From Bryobacterales bacterium (GTDB taxonomy: Bacteria; Acidobacteriota; Terriglobia; Bryobacterales; Bryobacteraceae): DNA of 36,040 nucleotides. The notes below the pieces were generated by a model. That model saw only the letters and a program-made list of their open reading frames with translations, was not told where the DNA came from and searched no databases. Positions 21,684-29,559 of the stretch are shown here, piece by piece. The DNA is taken from positions 1 to 36,040 of the forward strand of contig PLEX01000138.1 of the NCBI GenBank assembly GCA_003136575.1, read 5' to 3'. The position numbers were made by a program, and so were the translations under genes. Position 1 is the first letter of the stretch, and every line of letters begins with the position of its first letter.

Positions 21684-23734
21684 CCGGCATGTCGTCGCTG
21701 CTGAAGTCGCCGATCGTTGAAGGCGGGGACGCCCTGACCACCGGTTCGTCTGGCTTTCACGTCAGTCGGCCTGCGCGTGCGGCTGCGCCTCCGCCGGGCG
21801 TGGATCTCGACCTGCGCGATACCTTGCGCCGCCGTTGGCCCCTGGCCTGCGCAATTTTTCTGGCGGTGGCCGGAGCGGGAGCCTGGCTTGGTCTCGCGAC
21901 CACGAAGCCGGTTTATGAGGCTGAAACAACGATCTATGTCGCACCGGCCATCGGCGGGGAGGATTCCGGAGCGCCCGAATCGCCCTATCCAATGCTGGTG
22001 AACCAGCAGGTAATGACGATCCTTCACTACGACACTCTGAGCGAAGCCGTTCGGCGGCTCGGGGAAGAAGACATCCACTGGAAAACGCCTGGCGAGACGG
22101 AGCGGCACGCGGTAGACCGGCTTCGGGATTCCCTGCAGGTTCAGCGCGTCCCGAACAGTTACGAAATCGCCATAGGGATGACGGGGAACGGCGCGCCGAA
22201 TACGGCCGGCGATCCACGTTCCATGGCCGCGATCGTGAACATCGTCGCCGAGAGTTTTCTCGACGGGGGAGCGCGGCGGACCGCATCCGGGCGAGCCGAG
22301 AGGATTGGCACTCTGACCCGCCAGAAGTCCGGGTTGGAACAGGATCTCCGGGACAAGCTGGCCGTCCGGGCGAAGCTCTCGGAATCGCTTCAGGTCGTGA
22401 ATCTCGATAAGACAGTGGAACTTCCGGACGACGCGGCCCTGACGCAGATGCGTCAGGCTATGACGGAAGCGTTTCGCAAGCGCATCGAAGCCGAGGAACA
22501 GTTATTCGCCGGACAACGCACGGTCCCGGCCGAAGCTGAGCGGATTGTGATGGCGGACCCCGCGAATCGAGCAGTCGCCGGAAACCTCCTGCAGCGGCAG
22601 TTTGAGCTGAAAGAACATATCGAGGGTATGCTGCCTTCCCACCCCTTGCGCAAGGATACGGAAACCGAACTGAACGCCATCGATGCCGAGTTGCAGAAGG
22701 CGCCGAATGAACTGATCCCAAAGCTCACGGCGCAATTGCTCGAAAAATTGCGGGCCGACGTGGATGAGTCCCATCGCGTCGAGTCGGATCTGCATGGCGA
22801 GATGGAGCGTGAGGCCGCGAACATTGGCAGCATGTCGCGGCAATTCGCGGAGGCTGAAGGCGTAAACGCCGATATCGCCCGGCTCCGCGATCGCGTAGGT
22901 AGAATTCAGGGGCAAATCGAAGAGATCGATCTGCAAGGCGATGCTCCGGGTACCATGCGCGTCTTTTCCGTTGCACAGGTCCCGCCGGTGACTCCCAGGA
23001 GTGCGCCAAAGAAGGCTCTCGGCATCGCGCTGCTGGCGTTGTTCCTCGGAATCGGCGTGCCGGTAGCGCTGGATCTGACGGATTCCCGAATATACGGCCC
23101 CGCAGCGATAGAACGCACGCTCGGGTTTCCGGCGGTAGGGATGACCATCGAACGGGATTCCCAGACCGAACAGTTTGCGGACGAGCATCTTCGCCGCCTT
23201 GTTGCCGGCATCGAGCGCGGTATTGCGAACGGGGCCAAAACCATCGTCCTGACCGGACTCAAACAATCCGTCCCGCTCGCCTTGATGGGCAACATTTCGC
23301 GCTTACTGGGGGAACGCGGCATCAATGCCGCGGTGCACACGGTCCGCTGGAAGGCCGATTCACAAGCCACGCCGCCGCAGATCGGGCTCATTAGCTCTGT
23401 CATTTCCCCGGGTGTCGACCGCAACGGGAGCGACGTGGTCCTGATTGACGCGCCGGCTCTCTTGCTCTCGGCCGACGCGGAACGAGTGGCCGCCGAAGCC
23501 GACATCACGCTGATGATTGTGCAGGCGGGAAAGAACACACGTCCGGATCTTGTACGCGGGGCGCGCTTACTTGAGCGTCTCGATGCGCCGGCGGTCGGCG
23601 TGATTCTTCAGGGCGTTCGGGTCGACCGCGCCGGCTCGTCGCTCATACGCGAATTGAACGAGTACCGGGCGTATCGCAGCCAAATCGCCGGAGACGGCGC
23701 TTTCGGGGGGACGGATGAAAAAATTCGCGCTTAG
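21680..23734 (+). CDS. Wzz-type co-polymerase with degenerate tyrosine-kinase domain
   Basis: This encodes 684 residues. GTG 21680 overlaps the export-gene stop by four bases; ATG 21689 in frame is an alternative. The Wzz domain starts with LRDTLRRRWPLACAIFLAVA, with the first membrane helix at about 52-72, and carries a long periplasmic coiled-coil-rich region (about 210-430). The motif PPVTPRSAPKK and a second helix at about 447-467 follow, the standard proline-rich exit. From about 495 the fold resembles BY-kinases (IVLTGLKQS, DVVLIDAPALLLSADAERVA), but the Walker A loop GxxxGxGK[ST] is absent, and the C-terminal tail has only two Tyr (EYRAY) instead of a cluster. Chain-length control at the inner membrane is therefore likely without tyrosine kinase activity. 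Confidence 0.85.
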   Translation: MTGMSSLLKSPIVEGGDALTTGSSGFHVSRPARAAAPPPGVDLDLRDTLRRRWPLACAIFLAVAGAGAWLGLATTKPVYEAETTIYVAPAIGGEDSGAPESPYPMLVNQQVMTILHYDTLSEAVRRLGEEDIHWKTPGETERHAVDRLRDSLQVQRVPNSYEIAIGMTGNGAPNTAGDPRSMAAIVNIVAESFLDGGARRTASGRAERIGTLTRQKSGLEQDLRDKLAVRAKLSESLQVVNLDKTVELPDDAALTQMRQAMTEAFRKRIEAEEQLFAGQRTVPAEAERIVMADPANRAVAGNLLQRQFELKEHIEGMLPSHPLRKDTETELNAIDAELQKAPNELIPKLTAQLLEKLRADVDESHRVESDLHGEMEREAANIGSMSRQFAEAEGVNADIARLRDRVGRIQGQIEEIDLQGDAPGTMRVFSVAQVPPVTPRSAPKKALGIALLALFLGIGVPVALDLTDSRIYGPAAIERTLGFPAVGMTIERDSQTEQFADEHLRRLVAGIERGIANGAKTIVLTGLKQSVPLALMGNISRLLGERGINAAVHTVRWKADSQATPPQIGLISSVISPGVDRNGSDVVLIDAPALLLSADAERVAAEADITLMIVQAGKNTRPDLVRGARLLERLDAPAVGVILQGVRVDRAGSSLIRELNEYRAYRSQIAGDGAFGGTDEKIRA

Positions 23735-25196
23735 CCAACTTAACCAACGCCTGCGCCAGTGGAACGTGCCGACGACTCCAGCTGTCGGACCACAACTAAC
23801 GCCGGATCGCCGCACCGCAGTTCGTTCAGGTCCGATTCCGTTCGCATTGGCGAAGGGTGTTGCGGACGAAGCGCAAGAGCCGCCGGACGCGGCGCGACAC
23901 ATTGCAGGAGCCACCCGCTCAGCCGGGTTCGGCGGCGTCGCTTGCGCGTGCTCCTTAAAAAAAGCCGCGCCCGTCGCGACGCGGGAACGGCCGCGCGCGA
24001 CGGTGCCCATGGCATATCTCCTGAGCCGTTATCCGGCCTGTTCTCACACCTTCCTTCTCAATGAGATTCAGGCCCTTCGACAACTCGGCTTTGAGATCGT
24101 GACTGCGTCGATTAATCCCTCTGATCGACCCTCGCCAGAACTCGAAGAAGCCGAGCGAAGGGAAGAGGAAAAGACCTTCTATGTGAAACGAGGCGGATTC
24201 GGGCCCGCGCTCCGGGCGCTTGTTTCCGCTCTGGTCCAACGCCCGGCCGGCGTGTTCCGGGGGCTGTACTTTACCGCTTGGCTGGGTGGCGGCGGAGTGC
24301 GGTTCTTCTATTTTCTCGAAGCCCTGATGGTGGGAAACTGGATGCTCCGTCACGGGCGCTCGCACCTTCACGCGCATTTCGGCGGTCCGGTCGCCAGTGT
24401 CGCCATGATCGTCGCGCGCACATTTCCCGTGACCATGTCTTTCACGGTCCACGGACCGGACGAGTTCTACGACGTCGAAAAGTTTTGTCTTCGCCAAAAA
24501 ATTCAAACCGCTTCTTTTGTTTGTTGCATCAGCTCGTACGCGCGCAGCCAGCTCATGATGTTCACGCCCGCCGCGGAGTGGGATAAATTGCTGGTCTCGC
24601 GCCTCGGTGTGGATTGCGAGAAGTTTTCGCCTTTTCACCGCTTGGTCGCCGCCGAGTGCGTCGAAATCGTCTGCGTCGGCCGCCTCGTCCCCGCGAAGGG
24701 GCAACACATCCTGCTGGCTGCCGTTGGACGTCTGCTGGACGGGGGTCGAAACATCCGTCTCCGTTTGGTTGGAGACGGACCCGAACGCGGGAACCTCGAG
24801 GCGATGGTGGCCGAACATGGAATCGGCGGACGGATCGTCTTTGAAGGCGCAGTCGGCGCCAGCCGGGTTCGCACGATTCTTGCGGGCGCGGATATATTCG
24901 CGCTGCCAAGCTTCGCGGAAGGCATTCCCGTGGCGCTGATGGAGGCAATGGCCATGGAAATCCCCTGCGTGAGCACCACCATCACCGGAATTCCCGAACT
25001 GATTCGGCATGGGGTCGATGGGTTGCTCGTCGCACCGTGCGAGGTCGGCCAGCTTACCGCCGCACTCGTCCGGCTGATTGACGACCCGGATCAGCGCCGA
25101 CGATTGGGCATGGCGGGACGCCGCCGAGTTGCGGAGGAATTCGATTTGCAACGGAATGCCAAGAAGCTGGGGGAGATCTTCCAATGCCGACTCTGA
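23715..25196 (+). CDS. Glycosyltransferase family 4 with long N-terminal extension
   Basis: This encodes 493 residues if it starts at ATG 23715, which has a G-rich ribosome binding site and overlaps the previous gene by 20 bases. The first 98 residues are Ala/Pro/Arg-rich and unlike the family. GT4 proteins normally begin at the equivalent of MAYLLSRYPACSHTFLLNE, encoded from ATG 24009. GT-B motifs are complete: HAHFGGPVASVAM, FTVHGPDEFYD, VSRLGVDCEKFSP, VCVGRLVPAKGQHILL, LVGDGPERGNLEAM and FAEGIPVALMEAMAMEIPCV, which holds the E-x7-E nucleotide-sugar motif. It resembles WcaL-type colanic acid transferases. The acceptor and donor are unknown. Confidence 0.85.
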   Translation: MKKFALSQLNQRLRQWNVPTTPAVGPQLTPDRRTAVRSGPIPFALAKGVADEAQEPPDAARHIAGATRSAGFGGVACACSLKKAAPVATRERPRATVPMAYLLSRYPACSHTFLLNEIQALRQLGFEIVTASINPSDRPSPELEEAERREEEKTFYVKRGGFGPALRALVSALVQRPAGVFRGLYFTAWLGGGGVRFFYFLEALMVGNWMLRHGRSHLHAHFGGPVASVAMIVARTFPVTMSFTVHGPDEFYDVEKFCLRQKIQTASFVCCISSYARSQLMMFTPAAEWDKLLVSRLGVDCEKFSPFHRLVAAECVEIVCVGRLVPAKGQHILLAAVGRLLDGGRNIRLRLVGDGPERGNLEAMVAEHGIGGRIVFEGAVGASRVRTILAGADIFALPSFAEGIPVALMEAMAMEIPCVSTTITGIPELIRHGVDGLLVAPCEVGQLTAALVRLIDDPDQRRRLGMAGRRRVAEEFDLQRNAKKLGEIFQCRL

Positions 25197-26212
25197 CCGC
25201 GCCGGCGTCCAATTCCGTCCCTGTGGATGGAGAACGCAAATACGATCTTTCCGTCGTTATCGTGTCCTACAACACGCGGGACGTGCTGGACCGCTGTTTC
25301 CGTCATCTGAAGGAGGCGTCCGGCGGTCTGACCCTCGAAATCATCGTGGTCGACAACGGATCGGGTGACGGGTCGGTAGCAATGATCGAGGCGAACCACC
25401 CCGACATCCGCGTCATCCGAAGCGAGGTCAACCTCGGATTCGGCGTCGCCAATAATCGGGCTTTGTCGCTCGCCTCGGGCCGCTACTTCATACTCCTGAA
25501 TTCGGATGCATTCCTGCGTCCTGATGCCTTGCGGCGCGCGGTCGAACTGATGGACGCGAATCCCCGGGCTGGCTTCGGCGGAGGTCGTTTGATCGGTCCG
25601 GAAGAATCCTGGCAGCCTTCGGCGCGGAGTTTCCCGTCCCTTCTGAACGATTTTCTCAGCCTCTCTGGCCTTGCCGCCCGATTCCCCAATTCCCGCTTCT
25701 TCGGACGAGGCGACCGGACATGGAGCGATGCCGGGCGACCGGCCGAGGTGGACTGGGTCCCTGGTGCGTTCGCCATCGTTCGGCCCGACGCGTTGGCCGC
25801 CGCGGGCAGCTTCGACGAGTCTTTCTTCCTTTATTACGAGGAAGTCGATCTGTGCCGAAGAATCAAGGCCCTCGGTTACAGGATCTTGTACTGGCCCGAC
25901 GTCGTGATCGTGCACCTTGGCGGCGAATCGTCCAGGACGACAGGGCAGCGGATCTCCCGCGCCGGCTCGCAGTTGACGCTCTGGAGGCTCCGCAGCAGGC
26001 TGATCTATTACCGCAAGCACCACGGCGCGCGCGCATACCCCGCATATCTGATGGAGCTTCTATGGCATCGGGCGCGGTGGTTTCGCAACAGCTTCGGAGC
26101 GGGCGGGGAACGTCGTGAAAAAGCCACGGAGAGTCTGACGATCTGCGTTGACGCGAAGCGCGCATGGAAGGAAACGCGCGGCGGAAGAGTTTCTCCGCCA
26201 CGTCCCTGGTAA
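25184..26212 (+). CDS. GT2 glycosyltransferase, rhamnosyltransferase-like
   Basis: This encodes 342 residues and overlaps the GT4 gene by 13 bases. The start at ATG 25184 gives a short Ala/Pro-rich lead before the GT-A core: DLSVVIVSYNTRDVLDRCF, EIIVVDNGSGDGSVAMI, VNLGFGVANNRAL and FILLNSDAFLRPDAL. DWVPGAFAIVRPDAL, FDESFFLYYEEVDLCRRIKA and ILYWPDVVIVHLGGESSR follow, a block typical of WbbL/rhamnosyltransferase-type GT2 proteins. The Asn-Ser-Asp in FILLNSDA serves as the DxD-type metal site. It is soluble or peripheral, with no membrane segment. It would act as an inverting transferase in repeat-unit assembly; rhamnose is only a guess from resemblance. Confidence 0.85.
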   Translation: MPTLTAPASNSVPVDGERKYDLSVVIVSYNTRDVLDRCFRHLKEASGGLTLEIIVVDNGSGDGSVAMIEANHPDIRVIRSEVNLGFGVANNRALSLASGRYFILLNSDAFLRPDALRRAVELMDANPRAGFGGGRLIGPEESWQPSARSFPSLLNDFLSLSGLAARFPNSRFFGRGDRTWSDAGRPAEVDWVPGAFAIVRPDALAAAGSFDESFFLYYEEVDLCRRIKALGYRILYWPDVVIVHLGGESSRTTGQRISRAGSQLTLWRLRSRLIYYRKHHGARAYPAYLMELLWHRARWFRNSFGAGGERREKATESLTICVDAKRAWKETRGGRVSPPRPW

Positions 26213-26218
26213 AATGCC

Positions 26219-27226
26219 ATGACCGAACCCAATATCTCCGTCGTAGTAATCGGCCGCAACGAAGGCGCGCGCCTCGTACGTTGCCTGGAATCCGTCCGGA
26301 ACATGCGATGGTCCGGCGCGATTGAACTCATTTACTGCGATTCCAACTCGGGCGATGGTTCGGCCGATCGGGCCAGGGCGTTCGGAAGCCGGGTCGTCGA
26401 GATAGGAACCGGACGCCTTACCGCGGCTCGCGCGCGTAACGCCGGTTGGCAGCTCTCCTCCGCTCCGTTCATTCTGTTTCTCGATGGCGATACCATCCTG
26501 CATCCCGAATTCGTAACGAACGGCATGGCGAAGTTCAAGGACGATCCGCGCATCGCCGTGGTCTGGGGGCATCGCCGCGAAATGCATCCTGAAGCGTCGC
26601 TGTACAATCGCATTCTCGATCTCGACTGGATCTACGAGCCAGGCTTAACCGAATTCTGCGGCGGCGATGCCCTCATGCGCCGTGTCGCCGTGCAGAGGGC
26701 CGGCGGGTTCAATCCCGACCTGATCGCCGGAGAGGAACCCGATCTGTGCCGAAGAATCCGGGCCAATGGCGAACTGATTCTGCATATCGATGCGCCGATG
26801 ACCGGTCACGACCTCGCAATGACGAACTGGCGGGAATACTGGATGCGGGCGGTCCGCGGGGGCTACGCGTACGCCGAGATCGCGGCGCTTTACAGGAACA
26901 CCTCCGACCCGCTCTGGGCATCGACCTCGCGTAGTAATGTCATCCGGGCTTGTATCTATGTGATTGCCCCGGCCGCGGCGATTCTTATTGCCCTTGTGCT
27001 GCGCTCGTGGGTGGCTATCCTTCTGTTCCTCTTCTGTGCAGCTGCGTTGATCGGCCGAACCGCCATCCGGGCGCGCCGGAAGCACGGCTCCTTCGCCACA
27101 CTGATCCTGTTTGCCGTTCATTCTCACGTTCAGCACATTCCGGTTTTTGTTGGCCAGCTCCGTTACCGGACGATCGCGGGAAGACATGGGCGAAGCGAGC
27201 TTATCGAATACAAGAGGCCTGCATGA
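26219..27226 (+). CDS. GT2 glycosyltransferase with C-terminal membrane helices
   Basis: This encodes 335 residues, starting six bases after the preceding stop. The GT-A domain (about 1-230) has NISVVVIGRNEGARLVRCLE, IYCDSNSGDGSADRA, FILFLDGDTILHPEF (DGD as metal site), FCGGDALMRRVAVQRAGGF, and EEPDLCRRIRANGELILHID. Two hydrophobic segments at about 245-285 (IYVIAPAAAILIALVL and VAILLFLFCAAALIG) anchor the C-terminus. The stop overlaps the next small ORF as ATGA. It would add one sugar at the inner membrane. The donor cannot be deduced. Confidence 0.85.
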   Translation: MTEPNISVVVIGRNEGARLVRCLESVRNMRWSGAIELIYCDSNSGDGSADRARAFGSRVVEIGTGRLTAARARNAGWQLSSAPFILFLDGDTILHPEFVTNGMAKFKDDPRIAVVWGHRREMHPEASLYNRILDLDWIYEPGLTEFCGGDALMRRVAVQRAGGFNPDLIAGEEPDLCRRIRANGELILHIDAPMTGHDLAMTNWREYWMRAVRGGYAYAEIAALYRNTSDPLWASTSRSNVIRACIYVIAPAAAILIALVLRSWVAILLFLFCAAALIGRTAIRARRKHGSFATLILFAVHSHVQHIPVFVGQLRYRTIAGRHGRSELIEYKRPA

Positions 27227-27339
27227 CGACCTGCAACTTTTCGGCCGCAACGGCGTCGCGCGCAGAAAGGCCCACTGCGCAGGTCAAACGGGTCGATTAC
27301 GGCAAGGCGCGCGTTTACGCCATGGTGACCACACGATGA
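27223..27339 (+). CDS. Possible 38-residue coupling peptide gene
   Basis: ATG 27223 overlaps the GT2 stop as ATGA, and the stop at 27339 overlaps the ATG of the next acyltransferase (27336), again as ATGA. The peptide starts MTTCNFSAATASRAERP and ends YGKARVYAMVTTR. Third codon positions are mostly G or C, as in the neighbours. With no such frame, ribosomes from the GT2 gene would reach the next start only after a 110-base gap. The function is unknown; the peptide may serve only to carry ribosomes across, or be a small protein. Confidence 0.5.
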   Translation: MTTCNFSAATASRAERPTAQVKRVDYGKARVYAMVTTR

Positions 27340-27995
27340 GAAGGCTGATTAAGTCGGCGATCGGCGCGTTTCTTGTACCGGTGCTTCGGTCCGCGCGCCC
27401 GGCGTTAGAGGACATTCGCCGGATGAAAGCATTCCTGATTCTGAGTTCCCGGATCACCGGTCCGGTAGATCCCTCGGTCGTGGTGCTTGGTTCGCCGGAG
27501 GTGCGCGGGACAGGAAATATCAGGCTGGGGCGGCAGTTGTTGCTGTATCCGGACATCTACCTCGAAACGGAGGCTGGCGGCGTCATCGATCTTGGCGATG
27601 GAGTTGTCATATCCCGCGGCGTCCATATCGTCGCCTACGGGGCCATCAAGATCGGCCCGGGTTCGATGATAGGCGAGTACACCAGTATTCGCGACGCCAA
27701 TCATTCCCGCGCGGCGGATCGCTCTCTGCTCGATGGAGCTCTCTCCGCGGCGGCGATTTCCATCGGCCGCCAGGTCTGGATCGGCAGAGGCGTAACGATC
27801 CTTCCCGGCGTTTCCATCGGCGACGACGCAACAGTTGGCGCCAACGCGGTGGTGACGCGTGACGTGGCGGCGGGAACGACGGTCGCGGGCGTGCCCGCCG
27901 TTCCCATCCGTCCCACCAGGCCCCGTTCGGAAGCAGCCGGGATCGCTTCGCAACGAGATACAGAAGTACCCGGGTTAGTTGCGGTCGGTGGATAG
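27336..27995 (+). CDS. Left-handed beta-helix acyltransferase (WbbJ/MaaA-like)
   Basis: This encodes 219 residues from ATG 27336; the frame opens further upstream but there overlaps other genes. After a hydrophobic or amphipathic N-terminal segment (SAIGAFLVPVLRSARPALED), hexapeptide repeats run from about residue 60 to 195: GNIRLGRQLLLYPDIYLETE, GVVISRGVHIVAYGAIKIGP, and GRQVWIGRGVTILPGVSIGD. The motifs IRDANHSR, with the catalytic-type His, and GANAVVTRDVAAGTTVAGVP are hallmarks of acetyltransferases of the maltose/galactoside O-acetyltransferase group. It probably acetylates a sugar of the repeat unit. The C-terminal 25 residues are not conserved in character. Confidence 0.85.
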   Translation: MRRLIKSAIGAFLVPVLRSARPALEDIRRMKAFLILSSRITGPVDPSVVVLGSPEVRGTGNIRLGRQLLLYPDIYLETEAGGVIDLGDGVVISRGVHIVAYGAIKIGPGSMIGEYTSIRDANHSRAADRSLLDGALSAAAISIGRQVWIGRGVTILPGVSIGDDATVGANAVVTRDVAAGTTVAGVPAVPIRPTRPRSEAAGIASQRDTEVPGLVAVGG

Positions 27996-28061
27996 CGGAA
28001 ACATCAGGAGTGGGGACTGTCCGGCAAAGACACATCATCGACCCTTTACAACAGCCCTGAC

Positions 28062-29492
28062 GTGGCACTCAAGCCTGTTCCGGCCACGGAATTGCGGGCG
28101 GAGGGTTTGACTGCGTCGCGGCACGCGCGTGGGCCATCCGACACCGTCCGCTCCTCCCTTGTGGCGCGGGCAGCCAAGGGTACCCTCTGGACCATCGGCG
28201 CTTATGCGGTCACCCAGATCGTGCGCCTGCTGAGCAGCATCCTGCTGAGCCGTTTGCTTCTGCCGAAGTACTTCGGGCTGATGGCGCTTCTGAACACAAT
28301 GATGATCGGCCTGTCTCTTTTTTCCGATCTTGGTCTGGTTCCGAGCGTGATCCGCAGTGAGAGAGGAGACGACCCCGGCTATCTGAATACGGTCTGGACG
28401 GTGCAGGTAATCCGCGGCTTCGGCCTCTGGCTGGTGTGTGCGGGCCTGAGTTGGCCGATCATGCGGTTTTACGGCAATTCACAACTGCTGACGCTCGTTC
28501 CGGCGCTGGGGTTGAGCCTTATCATTACCGGCTTTAACTCAACGAGCGTTCTCACGTTCAACAGGCACATGGAGGTGCGCAACGTGGCCCTCCTCGAACT
28601 TCTTACGCAGGCATTCCAGCTGGCCGTGACGGTGGTAGCCGCGCTGGTCGACCCGTCCGTCTGGGCTCTCGTGTTTGGACGTCTGGCTTCCGATGCGTTG
28701 CGGGTGGTCATCAGCCACTTCATGATTGCCGGTTATCGAAACCGGTTTGCCCTTGACAAAGCAACCGTTCGCGAATTGCTCTCCTTCGGGAAGTGGGTCT
28801 TCGCTTCGACGGCGGTCACGTTTCTCGCTTCCCAGTCCGACCGTCTGGTGCTGGGAAAACTGGTGTCGATGACAACGCTCGGTCTGTACGGCGTTGCGTT
28901 CGCCCTTGCGGATATGCCACGGCAGATCATCCTTGCATTCGCGGGGCGCGTGGGACTTCCGTTCGTAGCCGGCTTCGCTTCGCTCGGGCGCTCCGAGTTT
29001 CGCGCGGTTGTGCTGCGTTACCGGCGAATCGTGCTCCTGGTAGGCGTCGTTTTGCTGGCGGTCGTGGTGAATTCCAGCGACCTGTTTCTGGTCCACGTCT
29101 ACGACCGGCGGTTCCGGGATGCCGCCTGGATGGCCCCCATTCTCGCGCTCGGCTTATGGCACACGATCCTCTACAGCACCACTACGCCATGTCTTACGGC
29201 TTTGGGGAAAATGAGCTACAACATTTGTGGCTACGCGCTGACGGCGCTCGTCCTGCTGGTGGCCGTTCCCGCGACTTTTCATGTCTGGGGACTCGCGGGA
29301 GCCTTGTGGGTTATCGCTTTCAGCGATCTGCCCGTGTACTTTACCAACTTGTTCGGGTTATGGCGCGAGGGTCTTTTCCCACTGGTGCAGGATTTCGAAA
29401 TGACGATTGCCTTTATCGTCTGCGCCGGAGGTCTGTTCCTGCTTCGGGCGTCGATGGGAGTTCCGTGGCCCCGCTCCATCCCGTTGCACTAA
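28062..29492 (+). CDS. Wzx-like polysaccharide flippase (MOP superfamily)
   Basis: This encodes 476 residues from GTG 28062; no ATG lies in a suitable place. After about 40 basic, soluble residues, a run of about twelve membrane helices begins at AKGTLWTIGAYAVTQIVRLL. The pattern SSILLSRLLLPKYFGLMALL is typical of Polysacc_synt flippases. LGLYGVAFALADMPRQIIL and FVAGFASLGRSEFRAVVLRY in the middle match the same family. The protein should move the undecaprenyl-linked repeat unit across the inner membrane. It is the only flippase gene in the locus, which supports the Wzx/Wzy route. Confidence 0.88.
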   Translation: MALKPVPATELRAEGLTASRHARGPSDTVRSSLVARAAKGTLWTIGAYAVTQIVRLLSSILLSRLLLPKYFGLMALLNTMMIGLSLFSDLGLVPSVIRSERGDDPGYLNTVWTVQVIRGFGLWLVCAGLSWPIMRFYGNSQLLTLVPALGLSLIITGFNSTSVLTFNRHMEVRNVALLELLTQAFQLAVTVVAALVDPSVWALVFGRLASDALRVVISHFMIAGYRNRFALDKATVRELLSFGKWVFASTAVTFLASQSDRLVLGKLVSMTTLGLYGVAFALADMPRQIILAFAGRVGLPFVAGFASLGRSEFRAVVLRYRRIVLLVGVVLLAVVVNSSDLFLVHVYDRRFRDAAWMAPILALGLWHTILYSTTTPCLTALGKMSYNICGYALTALVLLVAVPATFHVWGLAGALWVIAFSDLPVYFTNLFGLWREGLFPLVQDFEMTIAFIVCAGGLFLLRASMGVPWPRSIPLH

Positions 29493-29559
29493 ACGGCTTC
29501 CCGCCGGTCTCGCTCGCCACGACCCGGTGCAGGCATTGGCTTCTTTTACTGAGGTGATC

